A DNA stretch of 64,000 nt from NCBI RefSeq assembly GCF_002149925.1, contig NZ_MSLT01000023.1:248001-312000 (forward strand), read 5' to 3'. Every line of letters starts with the position of its first letter. The stretch's first letter is position 1. Made by a program: the position numbers and the translations under genes. This DNA comes from Thioflexithrix psekupsensis. Lineage in GTDB: Bacteria > Pseudomonadota > Gammaproteobacteria > Beggiatoales > Beggiatoaceae. The notes below the pieces were generated by a model, which saw nothing but the letters and a program-made list of their open reading frames with translations, was not told the DNA's origin and did no database searches. Positions 17,047 through 29,802 of the stretch are shown here, piece by piece.

Positions 17047-18978
17047 ATGCCGCATAAAACATTTTGGATCTATTTCACTGCATTCATTGCCATTTTGATC
17101 ATTACCGCGGGAATCTATGGGCAAGGGGTGCCGAACGGGCGATTTATTTTTGATGATCACGCTAATTTAAGCGATTTAAGCATTTTAAATGAAGATAATA
17201 AAGACTCAGAAACAACGGCACAAAATCGTTGGTCAAAATTTATTTTAGAAGGTTTCTCAGGGCCATCAGGGCGGCCGATTTCTTTATTTTCTTTTGCGTT
17301 GCAAGCTGAACATTGGCCAGATAATCCTGCTGCATTTAAAACGGTTAATATTATTTTACATTTGTTTAATGGGCTGTTGTTATTTATTCTATTATGGCAA
17401 TTAACGGGATTTGTTCAATATACTGAAAAATGGCGATTAGGTATTGCCTTATTCACTGCTGCGATTTGGTTATTACATCCGTTGCATGTGTCCACTGTTT
17501 TATACGTGGTGCAACGCATGACGCAATTGTCCACTTTATTTATTTTATTAGCTTTAATTGGCTACTTAATTGGGCGACAATTATTATTACAGCAACGGAT
17601 AAAATCAGCTTTTATTTGGATGTCATTGTCTTTAACGCTAGGTGGCTTATTGGCGGTATTGAGTAAAGAGAATGGCATTTTATTAATTTTGTATGTTTTA
17701 GTGTTAGAATTTACTTTATTGGCACATTTAATTCGTGGTAAATTATGGCATGTTTGGGCAAGTTTTTTTCTTTATTTACCGTTAATGATTTTAGTGGTTT
17801 ATTTTGCCAGCAAATTTCCTGTTTATTTAGAGATGTATGATGCGCGTCCTTTTAGCTTGCAAGAGCGATTATTGACGCAACCGCGGGTGTTATTGGATTA
17901 TCTCAGTAAATTATTGTTATTGCAGCCGACTCAATTTGGTTTATTTCAAGATGATTTTATCTTGTCAAAAACGCTTTTAAATCCTATTTCTACATTGCCA
18001 GCGATTATGTTATGGTTGGGTTTATTTTTAACAGCGTTATTGACTCGGAAACGTTGGCCGATTATTGCATTTGCATTATTGTGGTTTTTAGCGGGGCATG
18101 TTTTAGAATCTAGTTTTCTTCCCCTGTTAATGTATTTTGAACATCGCAATTATTTACCCAGTGTAGGAATTTTATTAGGATTAGTTTATATCGCGGTGCA
18201 ATTAGCGCGTTATTTAAGTCCGCGTCCTATTGTGAAAATAGCTTATGTGTTTATGTTAATATGGTGCTTAACTGTTCCGTTATTAAGCTATCAAGAAAGT
18301 CGTTTATGGGGAATGCCATTGGCACAAGCAAAAATTTGGGCAGATACTCGTCCTTATTCGCGTTTGGCGTTGCTTCATGCCGCAGCAGCATTTGCCGCGG
18401 AGGGCGATTTTAAAACCATGCAACATTATCATCAACAATTAGCGCGCCATTTTCCCGATGAAGTCAGTCCTATTTTAACGATTTTAGCCACCGTTTGCCG
18501 CAGCGAATCAGTGGTTTTACCTGAGAAAGATCATTTATTTGCCTTATTAATTCGCGGCCAAGTGGATGCGCAAACGCCTGCCGCGGTGGATTTTTTTACT
18601 AAAAATGCGTTAATTGGACATTGTCCGCGTTTGAGTTTTGATGATATTGAACAGATTATTTTAGTGTTATTAAAAAATCCTCATATTGAGCCTTATGCGG
18701 TCGATTTATATTCAATTTATGCCGATTTTTTGGGTCGAACTCAACGCCCTCTTGATGCGGTTAATGCCGCAGATGAAGCCTTAAAACGTTTTCATTCTAT
18801 TCCGTTGCAATTTAATAAAGTGCATTGGTTATTGCGAGCGCAACATTATCAACAAGCACAACATTATTTATTAGAAATTCGCCAACAATGGAATTATTGG
18901 CAATGGCGCAGTTATCAGCAAGAATGGCAAGAATTAAATGATATGATTGTTGATATGATCGACCGAGAAAATCATTAA
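17047..18978 (+). CDS. Polytopic membrane protein, GT-C glycosyltransferase-like (TMTC type)
   Basis: 643 aa with about ten hydrophobic segments between residues 10 and 420 and a soluble C-terminal 200 residues rich in TPR-like helices. The GRFIFDDHANL segment after the first membrane helix carries an Asp-Asp pair as in GT-C enzymes, and FKTVNIILHLFNGLLLFILL resembles the 'HxxNxxLH' helix of the O-mannosyltransferase/TMTC family. A role in glycan transfer at the periplasmic face is inferred only from this architecture. The gene starts 12 bp after the hybrid kinase and is probably in the same operon. Confidence 0.6.
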   Translation: MPHKTFWIYFTAFIAILIITAGIYGQGVPNGRFIFDDHANLSDLSILNEDNKDSETTAQNRWSKFILEGFSGPSGRPISLFSFALQAEHWPDNPAAFKTVNIILHLFNGLLLFILLWQLTGFVQYTEKWRLGIALFTAAIWLLHPLHVSTVLYVVQRMTQLSTLFILLALIGYLIGRQLLLQQRIKSAFIWMSLSLTLGGLLAVLSKENGILLILYVLVLEFTLLAHLIRGKLWHVWASFFLYLPLMILVVYFASKFPVYLEMYDARPFSLQERLLTQPRVLLDYLSKLLLLQPTQFGLFQDDFILSKTLLNPISTLPAIMLWLGLFLTALLTRKRWPIIAFALLWFLAGHVLESSFLPLLMYFEHRNYLPSVGILLGLVYIAVQLARYLSPRPIVKIAYVFMLIWCLTVPLLSYQESRLWGMPLAQAKIWADTRPYSRLALLHAAAAFAAEGDFKTMQHYHQQLARHFPDEVSPILTILATVCRSESVVLPEKDHLFALLIRGQVDAQTPAAVDFFTKNALIGHCPRLSFDDIEQIILVLLKNPHIEPYAVDLYSIYADFLGRTQRPLDAVNAADEALKRFHSIPLQFNKVHWLLRAQHYQQAQHYLLEIRQQWNYWQWRSYQQEWQELNDMIVDMIDRENH

Positions 18979-18988
18979 ATAAAAATTA

Positions 18989-21619
18989 TTATCCACGGTT
19001 TAATCCTATCCCCAACAAATCCGCCCGCGTCAATCGTGCCAAACCCACTGGATCAGTAATATTTTCTGCAATTAAACGATCATTTTGCTGGTTCATCATT
19101 TCTTCTAATAGCTGTCGCAATTCGTGGGCATTTCCCAAATGATTTTGTTCTAATTGCCATTGTTCAAATAAGTGCAATAAACTGCTTTTTACATCGTCAT
19201 CTAATTGTAATTTTTTAGCTTGCACCATTTGTTCAAAAATAGCCAATAATTCGTTGGCTTGATAATTCTCAAATAAAAAAGTGACATTAAAACGTGAATT
19301 CAAAGCAGGATATAATTGCAATAAACGTTGAATTCCCGTTGCGGTATCGGCTAAAATCACGCTCATTTTACTGCTGTGTTTATCTAATTCTTGCAATAAC
19401 GTTTTAATCATATCGCGGCCGATTTCGTCTTGAGGGTGTTGCATTAATTGCTGGGCGGAATCGATGAATAACACGCCATTTAATGCCTTATAAACCGCTT
19501 CGCGCACCGATCCCAATAAATCAGATCGTTCCACTTCCACCACCTGTCCGCGTTCCAATAATCCTAATGCGTAAAAAATGCGTCCCATCAATTCAGCCAC
19601 GCGGCTTTTTCCCGTGCCATAATGTCCCGTGAATAAATAACAGCCGGGGGTAAAAGCAGAATCAGGATCGCGTAATTTCTGTACTTTAATGCCATTAATT
19701 AAGCTGCGCATTTTTTGTTTAACTTGCTGTAAACCCACCAATTGTTCTAATTCTATTAATAAACTCTCTAATGCCACAACAGGACGCGGTTTTAAATAAA
19801 AATTTAATCGCTCTGGAATATCAGCAATCGTTAATTCATAACGCATTTCAGCCGTGATCATTTCTTTTTGCACACGAATAATGCGATGTTCATCCATTTC
19901 TTGATATAAATTGAGAACTTCACCTGCATTTCCAAAAGTGCGAATGTCTCGATTTAAATGCCATTGATAAAAAAAATCAGCTAAACGCTCGGCCAATTCT
20001 GGCGCAATGAAACGCTTTTCTTTTTCTACCGTTTGTAAAAAAATACTGTGTAACGTTTCAGGATCATAATCGGGAATATCTAGCGTGTTATTCGCACTAA
20101 AACGCCGCCGCAAACCGGGATTAATTTCTAAAAAACGCTCAATTTCTTCAGGATAACCTGCAATAATTACCGCAAATTCTCCCAAATGATTAGACATGGC
20201 TTCCATAATCGTTTCAATGGCTTCCTGTCCAAAATCGTGGTCATTGCCTTCACTTAATCGATAGGCTTCATCAATAAACAATACGCCACCTAATGCGTCA
20301 GAAATTTTCTGTGCCGTTTGGATCGCCGTTTGCCCGACATAACCCGCGACTAAATCCTCCCGCGATACACGAATTAAATGCCCTAAATTCAGTAAACCCG
20401 CATCACGAAACACTTCTGCAATTAATTGCGCCACGGTGGTTTTTCCCGTACCGGGATTGCCTTTTAATACCATGTGTAAATTAAAGCGAAATTGATCCGC
20501 TAATTGATGGGGTATTAAACGAGAAACAGTATTATTTATTTCTATTTTTTCTTGGCTATTTGTGCTATGTTGTTCTTGGTGGCGGGCTATTAATCGCTCT
20601 ATTTTTTCAATCACCACTTCTAAACCACGCATTTGTCGCAAACGTTCCAAAGCGGGTAAGGAAGACGTTTGTCCACTTAATGCAATTAAACATTCTCGTT
20701 CTAATGTTTTATAATGCTGCAATTGATAGCTTAATGATTTTAATGATTCTCCTTCTGAACCCAAACGACGCGCCAATTGTTCACAACTTTGATTAAAAAT
20801 AGACCAATCTGTCATTAACTGATGTTTTAATCGCCAATAATGCAATAAATAAGCAATTTCATCTTGACGCGGAGAACCAATAAAAATCACGCGATGCGTT
20901 GGTGTATAATCTTGTTGAAAAAATTGATTCAATAAAAAATGCCATTCGTGGCGTTCTAATAAACGTCGAATATTTTGCAATTCGGTATGCGGTAAAATAA
21001 ACAAATAAATATTATGATTACTAGACGGCAATTGCCCACTGCGCGTTAAAACAGCCGACATATCGCGTTGCGCGGGCGCATCAAAATGGGTAATAAAATC
21101 TAAACCATCCGTAAAAATAATCGCCGTTTTTAAATGTTCATCTTCCACACAACGCGCCATAAATCCAACCACTTCAGAATCGCTCATTTGCCCTAATTGT
21201 AAAGAACTTTCTAATATATCGACGGATAAATGGGGATCAGTGTGTTGCAATTGCTGGGTGTGCGCCTCATTTAACAGGGACATGCCGTCCAAAGGCCCCC
21301 CCACCGGCAAGCGACTGGGCGCGGCAGGCGGCGCACTGGGGACGGGCGGATTCGCCTGACGCAAAGATAAATCCTCAGTGTAAGCCTGCGCCCTGACATC
21401 AGGACGACTCACTTGACGCGAATAACTGTCATGAAAATAAATTTTTTGCCGACCATTATAAAAAACAATTCGCTCATAACCGAGTTGTCGCAAATGGCGA
21501 TATAATATTTCTTCTAAGGTCAAAATACCTAAACTCGGCGGACAAAATTCATCGTCAGTATGGCCGTGTAAAAAAAAGAAACGCTGATAAGCCTGATTAA
21601 AGTAACTTTTGATTGACAT
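18989..21619 (-). CDS. CbbX/CfxQ-like double AAA+ ATPase with novel N-terminal region
   Basis: 876 aa. Residues 1-250 are an uncharacterised domain starting SYFNQAYQRFFFLHGHTDDEF, followed by a Pro/Ala linker and segments such as TAIIFTDGLDF. The first AAA+ module (about 375-600) has Walker A GNPGTGKTT, Walker B GGVLFIDEAYRL and the Arg-finger region NPGLRRRFS, all typical of CbxX/CfqX ATPases. The second module (about 660-860) has Walker A GHYGTGKSR but a Walker B reading GVLFIDSAQQL, so the catalytic Glu is missing. Related proteins act as Rubisco activases or secretion-system ATPases; no such partner lies nearby. GAGGCGTT supports the start. The start lies 8 bp from that of the divergent next gene. 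Confidence 0.8.
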   Translation of the reverse strand: MSIKSYFNQAYQRFFFLHGHTDDEFCPPSLGILTLEEILYRHLRQLGYERIVFYNGRQKIYFHDSYSRQVSRPDVRAQAYTEDLSLRQANPPVPSAPPAAPSRLPVGGPLDGMSLLNEAHTQQLQHTDPHLSVDILESSLQLGQMSDSEVVGFMARCVEDEHLKTAIIFTDGLDFITHFDAPAQRDMSAVLTRSGQLPSSNHNIYLFILPHTELQNIRRLLERHEWHFLLNQFFQQDYTPTHRVIFIGSPRQDEIAYLLHYWRLKHQLMTDWSIFNQSCEQLARRLGSEGESLKSLSYQLQHYKTLERECLIALSGQTSSLPALERLRQMRGLEVVIEKIERLIARHQEQHSTNSQEKIEINNTVSRLIPHQLADQFRFNLHMVLKGNPGTGKTTVAQLIAEVFRDAGLLNLGHLIRVSREDLVAGYVGQTAIQTAQKISDALGGVLFIDEAYRLSEGNDHDFGQEAIETIMEAMSNHLGEFAVIIAGYPEEIERFLEINPGLRRRFSANNTLDIPDYDPETLHSIFLQTVEKEKRFIAPELAERLADFFYQWHLNRDIRTFGNAGEVLNLYQEMDEHRIIRVQKEMITAEMRYELTIADIPERLNFYLKPRPVVALESLLIELEQLVGLQQVKQKMRSLINGIKVQKLRDPDSAFTPGCYLFTGHYGTGKSRVAELMGRIFYALGLLERGQVVEVERSDLLGSVREAVYKALNGVLFIDSAQQLMQHPQDEIGRDMIKTLLQELDKHSSKMSVILADTATGIQRLLQLYPALNSRFNVTFLFENYQANELLAIFEQMVQAKKLQLDDDVKSSLLHLFEQWQLEQNHLGNAHELRQLLEEMMNQQNDRLIAENITDPVGLARLTRADLLGIGLNRG

Positions 21620-21627
21620 AACGCCTC

Positions 21628-22248
21628 ATGATTATGAACAATAACAAATCTAATTTAACGTCACAATGGCGACAACATATTGCCCAAACTTGTGCGCGCA
21701 TTATGGTCGAACAGCAAATTAGCGATTTTCAAACCGCGAAACAAAAAGCATTCACGCAATTAGGGCTGTCCAACACCCTTGATTTACCCAGTAATCAGGA
21801 AATTGAAGCCGAATTACTGCAATATCAACGCTTATTTAAACACCAACGCCATCAGACTCATTTGCGCCATTTGCGTCAAACTGCCGTGCAAGCCATGCGT
21901 TTGTTGGCACAATTTTCACCGCGTCTTGTTGGCCCCGCTTTGTATGGCACGGCAACGGAAAATACGGGCGTGACGCTGCATTTATTCGCGCATACCCCTG
22001 AAGAAGTGGCTTTTTTTCTCATGGAGCAGGACATTCCCTATCAATTGTCTGAAAGAAGTTACCGCACCACTCGCCTTGTCACCTATCCCACGTATGAATT
22101 TGTGGCTGGAGACACGGAAATCGTGTTAGTGGTATTTGATATTGATGACATTCGCTGGTCGCCACCCAGCAAATTAGACGGTAAACCCATGCGCCGCGCC
22201 ACCTTATCTGCGGTAGAAACTTTATTGGCAGAAATGCCAAATGATTAA
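21628..22248 (+). CDS. Conserved gammaproteobacterial protein of unknown function
   Basis: 206 aa, mostly helical in the first 95 residues (AKQKAFTQLGLSNTLDLPSNQEIEAELLQYQRLF), then an alpha/beta part with GPALYGTATENTGVTLHLFAHTPEEVAFFLM and VVFDIDDIRWSPPSKLDGKPMRRATL. This pattern is one I recall from proteins loosely called nucleotidyltransferases in Xanthomonas-type genomes, but no catalytic motif is clear. It is divergent from the AAA+ gene and overlaps the long form of the BLUF-cyclase frame. ATG at 21634 is an alternative start. Confidence 0.65.
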   Translation: MIMNNNKSNLTSQWRQHIAQTCARIMVEQQISDFQTAKQKAFTQLGLSNTLDLPSNQEIEAELLQYQRLFKHQRHQTHLRHLRQTAVQAMRLLAQFSPRLVGPALYGTATENTGVTLHLFAHTPEEVAFFLMEQDIPYQLSERSYRTTRLVTYPTYEFVAGDTEIVLVVFDIDDIRWSPPSKLDGKPMRRATLSAVETLLAEMPND

Positions 22249-22282
22249 GCATTCATTAAAATTAACACAGCGTGATGACATC

Positions 22283-23353
22283 ATGAAACGAGTCACTTAT
22301 ATTAGTCAAGCTACCGCACACGTTAATATTGACACATTAGGCGAAATTACTCGCGTTTCTCAAGCGAATAATAAAGAAAAAAACATCACAGGTGTTTTGC
22401 TGTTTTTTAAAAATATTTTCTTTCAAGTGATAGAAGGAGAAGCGGCGATCATTGATGCGTTATATCAAAAAATTCTCTGTGATTCTCGTCACGATCATAT
22501 CACCTGTTTAAAAACAGAATTAAACATTGAACAACGTTTATTCAGTGATTGGAATATGAAAGTGATTGATTTAGACGCAGAACAGGGCATTGTTTTAGAA
22601 CCGGTTAAGCAATTATTACATGCCGTCACGGAATCGCATCGCGTATTAGAACATTACACCCAACCCAGTGTGGTGCGGATCATTAATGAAGGACGTAATC
22701 CTTTAGAATGTCCAGCGCGCATTGTGCCTAAAGTGATTTTTTTTGCTGACATTGTTTCTTTCTCTGTTTTTGCAGAAAAATTACCTGTACATTTAGTGAT
22801 GGAGGTGGTGAATTATTATTTAGATATTTGCACGCGCCATATCACGAATTGCGGCGGAGAAGTGATGAAATTTATTGGCGATTGTGTCATGGCTTCTTTT
22901 CCTCAAAATAAAGCTGATCAAGCGATTCAAGCGGGTATTTTCATATTGGAAGAATTAGCGCATTTACGTGCCAGTTCTGATCCTGATGCGCGTTTATTGC
23001 AGCAATTATATACAGGTATTGGTATTTCCGCAGGAGATGTGATTGAAGGCAATATTGGATCGGCTCAAAAAATGGAATATACCTTATTAGGCGACGCGGT
23101 TAATGTGGCTTCACGTTTACAAGAATTAAGCCGCGAAATTCCACACGCCTTACTTTTTACCCGAGAAGTCATGAACCTATCGACTCATGGCCAATGGCCA
23201 TTTCTCTCCTTAGGCAGCCATAGCATTAAAGGTAAAGCTAAAAAATTGGATATTTTTTCTATTAATCACCCGATTGTGTTTAAATCGGAACAGGGTAAAA
23301 AAGAAGCCGATAAGATCAAAATGGCTTTAGATCAATTAAAAAATATGGTTTAA
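22283..23353 (+). CDS. BLUF-domain photoactivated adenylyl cyclase (bPAC-like)
   Basis: 356 aa from the ATG at 22283; the frame is open 14 codons further up, but this start gives the normal BLUF N-terminus. Residues 1-100 are a BLUF flavin photoreceptor: Tyr6 in VTYISQ, Asn29/30, Gln48 in FFQVIEGE, Trp90 and Met92 in FSDWNMKVI, all the residues of the light-driven hydrogen-bond switch. Residues about 150-340 are a class III cyclase: metal Asp156 (FFADIVSFS) and Asp200 (KFIGDCVMASF), adenine-specifying Lys196 and Thr267 (TLLGDAVNVASR). Order, length and motifs match the Beggiatoa photoactivated cyclase bPAC as I remember it. Blue light should raise cAMP. It follows the 21628 gene directly. Confidence 0.93.
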   Translation: MKRVTYISQATAHVNIDTLGEITRVSQANNKEKNITGVLLFFKNIFFQVIEGEAAIIDALYQKILCDSRHDHITCLKTELNIEQRLFSDWNMKVIDLDAEQGIVLEPVKQLLHAVTESHRVLEHYTQPSVVRIINEGRNPLECPARIVPKVIFFADIVSFSVFAEKLPVHLVMEVVNYYLDICTRHITNCGGEVMKFIGDCVMASFPQNKADQAIQAGIFILEELAHLRASSDPDARLLQQLYTGIGISAGDVIEGNIGSAQKMEYTLLGDAVNVASRLQELSREIPHALLFTREVMNLSTHGQWPFLSLGSHSIKGKAKKLDIFSINHPIVFKSEQGKKEADKIKMALDQLKNMV

Positions 23354-23393
23354 TTCATGCTTCAATTTGGCCACTCCAAAGGAATTTTTAATA

Positions 23394-23928
23394 ATGGCAT
23401 TACTGCGTTTTTTTTTTCTATTACGGGCTACTGGTGGGACTGTTGACGGCTTGCGCCAGTTCGGACAGCGATTTGATTGCACAATTACGACAAAAAGCCG
23501 ACAATGGCGATGTAACAGCACAATATCAAATGGGTTTATTATTCTATAATGGACGCGGAGTCACGTTGGATTTAAGCCAAGCGGCTCAATGGTTTACCCA
23601 AGCCGCAGAGCAAAATCACGGCGAAGCTCAATTTAATCTTGGTGTGTTATACGAATATGGACAAGGTGTAGAAGCCGATCCCACACAAGCCTTGTATTGG
23701 TACATGTTGGCCGCACAACAATCCGTAGAACAATCAGCCGAAGCCCTGAATGCGCTGTTGCCTACTTTGGATTTAGAACAACAATCGCAAGCCCTAGAGA
23801 AAGTGGCACAATTTAACGCCAAACACAACTTATCCGTATCCATTCAACAAGAAATAACCGAGCCACCCCCCAATCCCCATTCTCCCACAGAACCCACAGA
23901 ACCCATTCAAAACCAACAAAATCATTAA
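23394..23928 (+). CDS. Sel1-repeat lipoprotein with a frame break at a poly-T tract
   Basis: From the ATG at 23394 (AAAGGA upstream) the frame runs MALLRFFF and is then lost at a tract of ten T (23408-23417). With nine T the frame would read on through YYGLLVGLLTAC, a perfect lipoprotein signal with lipobox LTAC, into the downstream frame. That frame (open from 23434) encodes two Sel1-like repeats (DVTAQYQMGLLFYNGRGV, GEAQFNLGVLYEYGQGV) and a Pro/Glu-rich tail. Without the shift only a GTG at 23434 remains and the signal peptide is lost. Slippage at the T-tract may switch the gene, or the base count may be an assembly error. Confidence 0.75.
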
Positions 23929-23940
23929 GGCCATTGACGT

Positions 23941-24804
23941 ATGTTTATCGAACGACTCACGATTATTGGTGTAGGACTTATCGGCGGCTCGCTGGCATGT
24001 GCGCTACGAAAACAAGGCGTGTGCGGTGAAGTGGTCGGCTGTGGGCGTAATATAGAAAATTTACAACGCGGAGTCGATTTAGGGGTTATTGACCGCTATG
24101 ACACTGATCCGGCGCGTGCGGTGACAGGGGCGGATGTGGTGGTGATTGCGGTGCCGTTGGGTGGTTTTGCGGGCGTGTTTCAAGCGATACGAGACGCGGT
24201 TAATCCTTCTGTGATTCTGACCGATGTGGGCAGCGCGAAAGGAAGCGTAGTCAACGATGCCAAGCAGCACTTATCACCCGCACTGTATTCACGTTTCGTT
24301 CCTGCACATCCCATTGCTGGCACGGAAAAAAGTGGCGTGGCGGCCGCTTTTGCAGAATTATTCGTAAAACGAAAAATAATCCTCACACCTCACGAACAAA
24401 CCGACGCAGACGCTTGCGATTACATTTCTACACTATGGCAATACACAGGTGCGGAGGTGGTGACATTATCTGTAGAACATCATGATCGCGTTCTCGCCGC
24501 GACCAGCCATTTACCTCACGTTTTGGCGTATAATTTAGTCAATACCTTAGCCCAAATGGACGAGCAAGCTGATGTGTTTCAATTTGCGGCGGGGGGATTT
24601 CGAGACTTCACTCGAATTGCCTCCAGCGATCCCACCATGTGGCACGACATCTGTTTAGCCAATCGGGAAGCGATTTTAGCCATATTGGCGCGGTATCAAC
24701 AGCATTTAAATGAATTAAGTCACGCCATTAAAACGGGACAGAGTGAAACCATTTTGACCGCTTTTAAACAAGCAAAAAATACCAGAGATGCGTTTTTTGG
24801 TTAA
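23941..24804 (+). CDS. tyrA: Prephenate (or arogenate) dehydrogenase
   Basis: 287 aa. The N-terminal Rossmann motif is LTIIGVGLIGGSLACALR, with VGCGRNIENLQRGVDLG after it and the conserved HPIAGTEKSGV loop that contacts substrate. ATSHLPHVLAYNLV in the second half is the usual helical-domain motif. It catalyses oxidative decarboxylation toward tyrosine. It lies directly upstream of aroA, a common pairing in gammaproteobacteria. Confidence 0.93.
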   Translation: MFIERLTIIGVGLIGGSLACALRKQGVCGEVVGCGRNIENLQRGVDLGVIDRYDTDPARAVTGADVVVIAVPLGGFAGVFQAIRDAVNPSVILTDVGSAKGSVVNDAKQHLSPALYSRFVPAHPIAGTEKSGVAAAFAELFVKRKIILTPHEQTDADACDYISTLWQYTGAEVVTLSVEHHDRVLAATSHLPHVLAYNLVNTLAQMDEQADVFQFAAGGFRDFTRIASSDPTMWHDICLANREAILAILARYQQHLNELSHAIKTGQSETILTAFKQAKNTRDAFFG

Positions 24805-24871
24805 TAAAATTGTATAAATGCTTTAATATTTTCTTATTCTATTGGCTTATTGATTCGGATAAATTTTTTCA

Positions 24872-26185
24872 ATGACACACGATACTATTCTCGAATTCAA
24901 CGTGCAACCCGGTGGGCGTTTACAAGGCACGGCACGGGTGCCGGGCGACAAATCGATTTCGCACCGCTCGATTATGCTGGGTGCCTTGGCCGAAGGGACA
25001 ACGCATGTCACGGGATTTTTAGAAGGCGAAGACACGCTGGCGACTTTAGCGGCTTTCCAAGCGATGGGCGTAAACATTACCCGTCCGAGCGCACAAACCG
25101 TTATTATTCAAGGCGTTGGCTTGCATGGATTACATGCGCCGCAGGGTGTTTTGGACTTGGGTAATTCAGGGACTTCAATGCGTTTATTGTCGGGATTGTT
25201 GGCTGGACAAGGTTTTACCGCGACGTTGACGGGGGACAAATCCTTATCGCGGCGGCCGATGCGCCGTGTCACAGACCCCTTATCGCAAATGGGCGCGGTC
25301 ATTGCCAGCACGGAAACGGGAACGCCGCCGTTAGTGATTACAGGGCAAAATACATTGCGTGGTATTCACTACACCATGCCCATTGCCAGCGCACAAGTGA
25401 AATCCTGTTTACTGTTAGCGGGGTTATACGCTTCGGGCGAAACTTGTGTGACAGAACCCGCGCCCACCCGCGATCACACAGAACGAATGCTCACCAGTTT
25501 TGGTTACGATGTAAAACGAGAAGGCAATACGGTTTGTGTTCGCGGAGGGGGACAATTGCGTGCCGCACCTATTGATGTGCCTGCGGATATTTCTTCAGCG
25601 GCTTTTTTCATGGTGGGAGCCAGCATTGCGGCGGATTCGGATGTCACTTTGCAACACGTGGGCATGAATCCCACGCGAATCGGCGTATTAAATATCTTAC
25701 GAGAAATGGGTGCAGATTTAACGTTGCTCAATGAGCGTTGGGTCGGTGGCGAACCCGTCGCCGATATTCGTATTCGTTCCAGTCAATTGCGTGGTATTCG
25801 TATCCCTGAAGATCAAGTGCCTTTGGCGATTGATGAATTTCCTGTATTATTTATTGCGGCCGCGTGTGCGACGGGAGAAACCGTTTTAACCGGTGCCGAA
25901 GAATTGCGCGTCAAAGAAAGTGATCGCATTCAAGTGATGGCTGATGGATTACAAACGCTCGGCATTTCCGCTACGCCAACCCCCGATGGTATTATCATTC
26001 AAGGCGGCCAGATCGGTGGTGGTACAGTGGACAGTCATGGCGATCATCGTATTGCGATGTCATTTACCATAGCGGCCTTGCGTGCCAATGCGCCCATTCG
26101 TATACTAGACTGTGCCAATGTGGCGACTTCATTTCCTAATTTCGTCTCATTAGCGCAAACATTAGGGATTGATTTACAAGGATAA
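24872..26185 (+). CDS. aroA: 3-phosphoshikimate 1-carboxyvinyltransferase (EPSP synthase)
   Basis: 437 aa. Conserved elements are LQGTARVPGDKSISHRSIML (phosphate-binding Lys), DLGNSGTSMRLLSGLL, GDKSLSRRPMRRV, KSCLLLAGLYASG, and the C-terminal KESDRIQVMADGL and DSHGDHRIAMSF. The enzyme joins shikimate-3-phosphate and PEP in chorismate synthesis. The GxxGTSMR segment has Gly-Thr-Ser as in class II-like enzymes. It is downstream of tyrA and ends at a perfect hairpin. Confidence 0.96.
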   Translation: MTHDTILEFNVQPGGRLQGTARVPGDKSISHRSIMLGALAEGTTHVTGFLEGEDTLATLAAFQAMGVNITRPSAQTVIIQGVGLHGLHAPQGVLDLGNSGTSMRLLSGLLAGQGFTATLTGDKSLSRRPMRRVTDPLSQMGAVIASTETGTPPLVITGQNTLRGIHYTMPIASAQVKSCLLLAGLYASGETCVTEPAPTRDHTERMLTSFGYDVKREGNTVCVRGGGQLRAAPIDVPADISSAAFFMVGASIAADSDVTLQHVGMNPTRIGVLNILREMGADLTLLNERWVGGEPVADIRIRSSQLRGIRIPEDQVPLAIDEFPVLFIAAACATGETVLTGAEELRVKESDRIQVMADGLQTLGISATPTPDGIIIQGGQIGGGTVDSHGDHRIAMSFTIAALRANAPIRILDCANVATSFPNFVSLAQTLGIDLQG

Positions 26186-26194
26186 GTACATGAC

Positions 26195-26232
26195 TGAATC
26201 AGAATTTTTTTAGACAAAATAATTCTGATTCA
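26195..26232 (+). terminator. Perfect 12-bp hairpin after aroA
   Basis: TGAATCAGAATT (26195-26206) and AATTCTGATTCA (26221-26232) enclose a 14-base loop; a T-run sits in the loop rather than after the stem. The stem sequence is related to the dispersed CTGAATCAGAATT repeat seen at 31049. Confidence 0.6.
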
Positions 26233-26294
26233 ATCCCCATTGTTAAAAACAAAAAACCACACAACCGACCCACTTTTAAGGATTTCCTCAACTT

Positions 26295-29759
<3,465 letters not shown>

Positions 29760-29802
29760 TGGGGTTTCTTTTACTTAATAAGCCGTTTTTTTGGAGCTAA
29801 AA

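Noticed and set aside
23434-23928. Lipoprotein starting at GTG 23434
   Set aside because: It would leave a seven-residue signal; the ATG at 23394 with a shifted T-tract explains the gene better.
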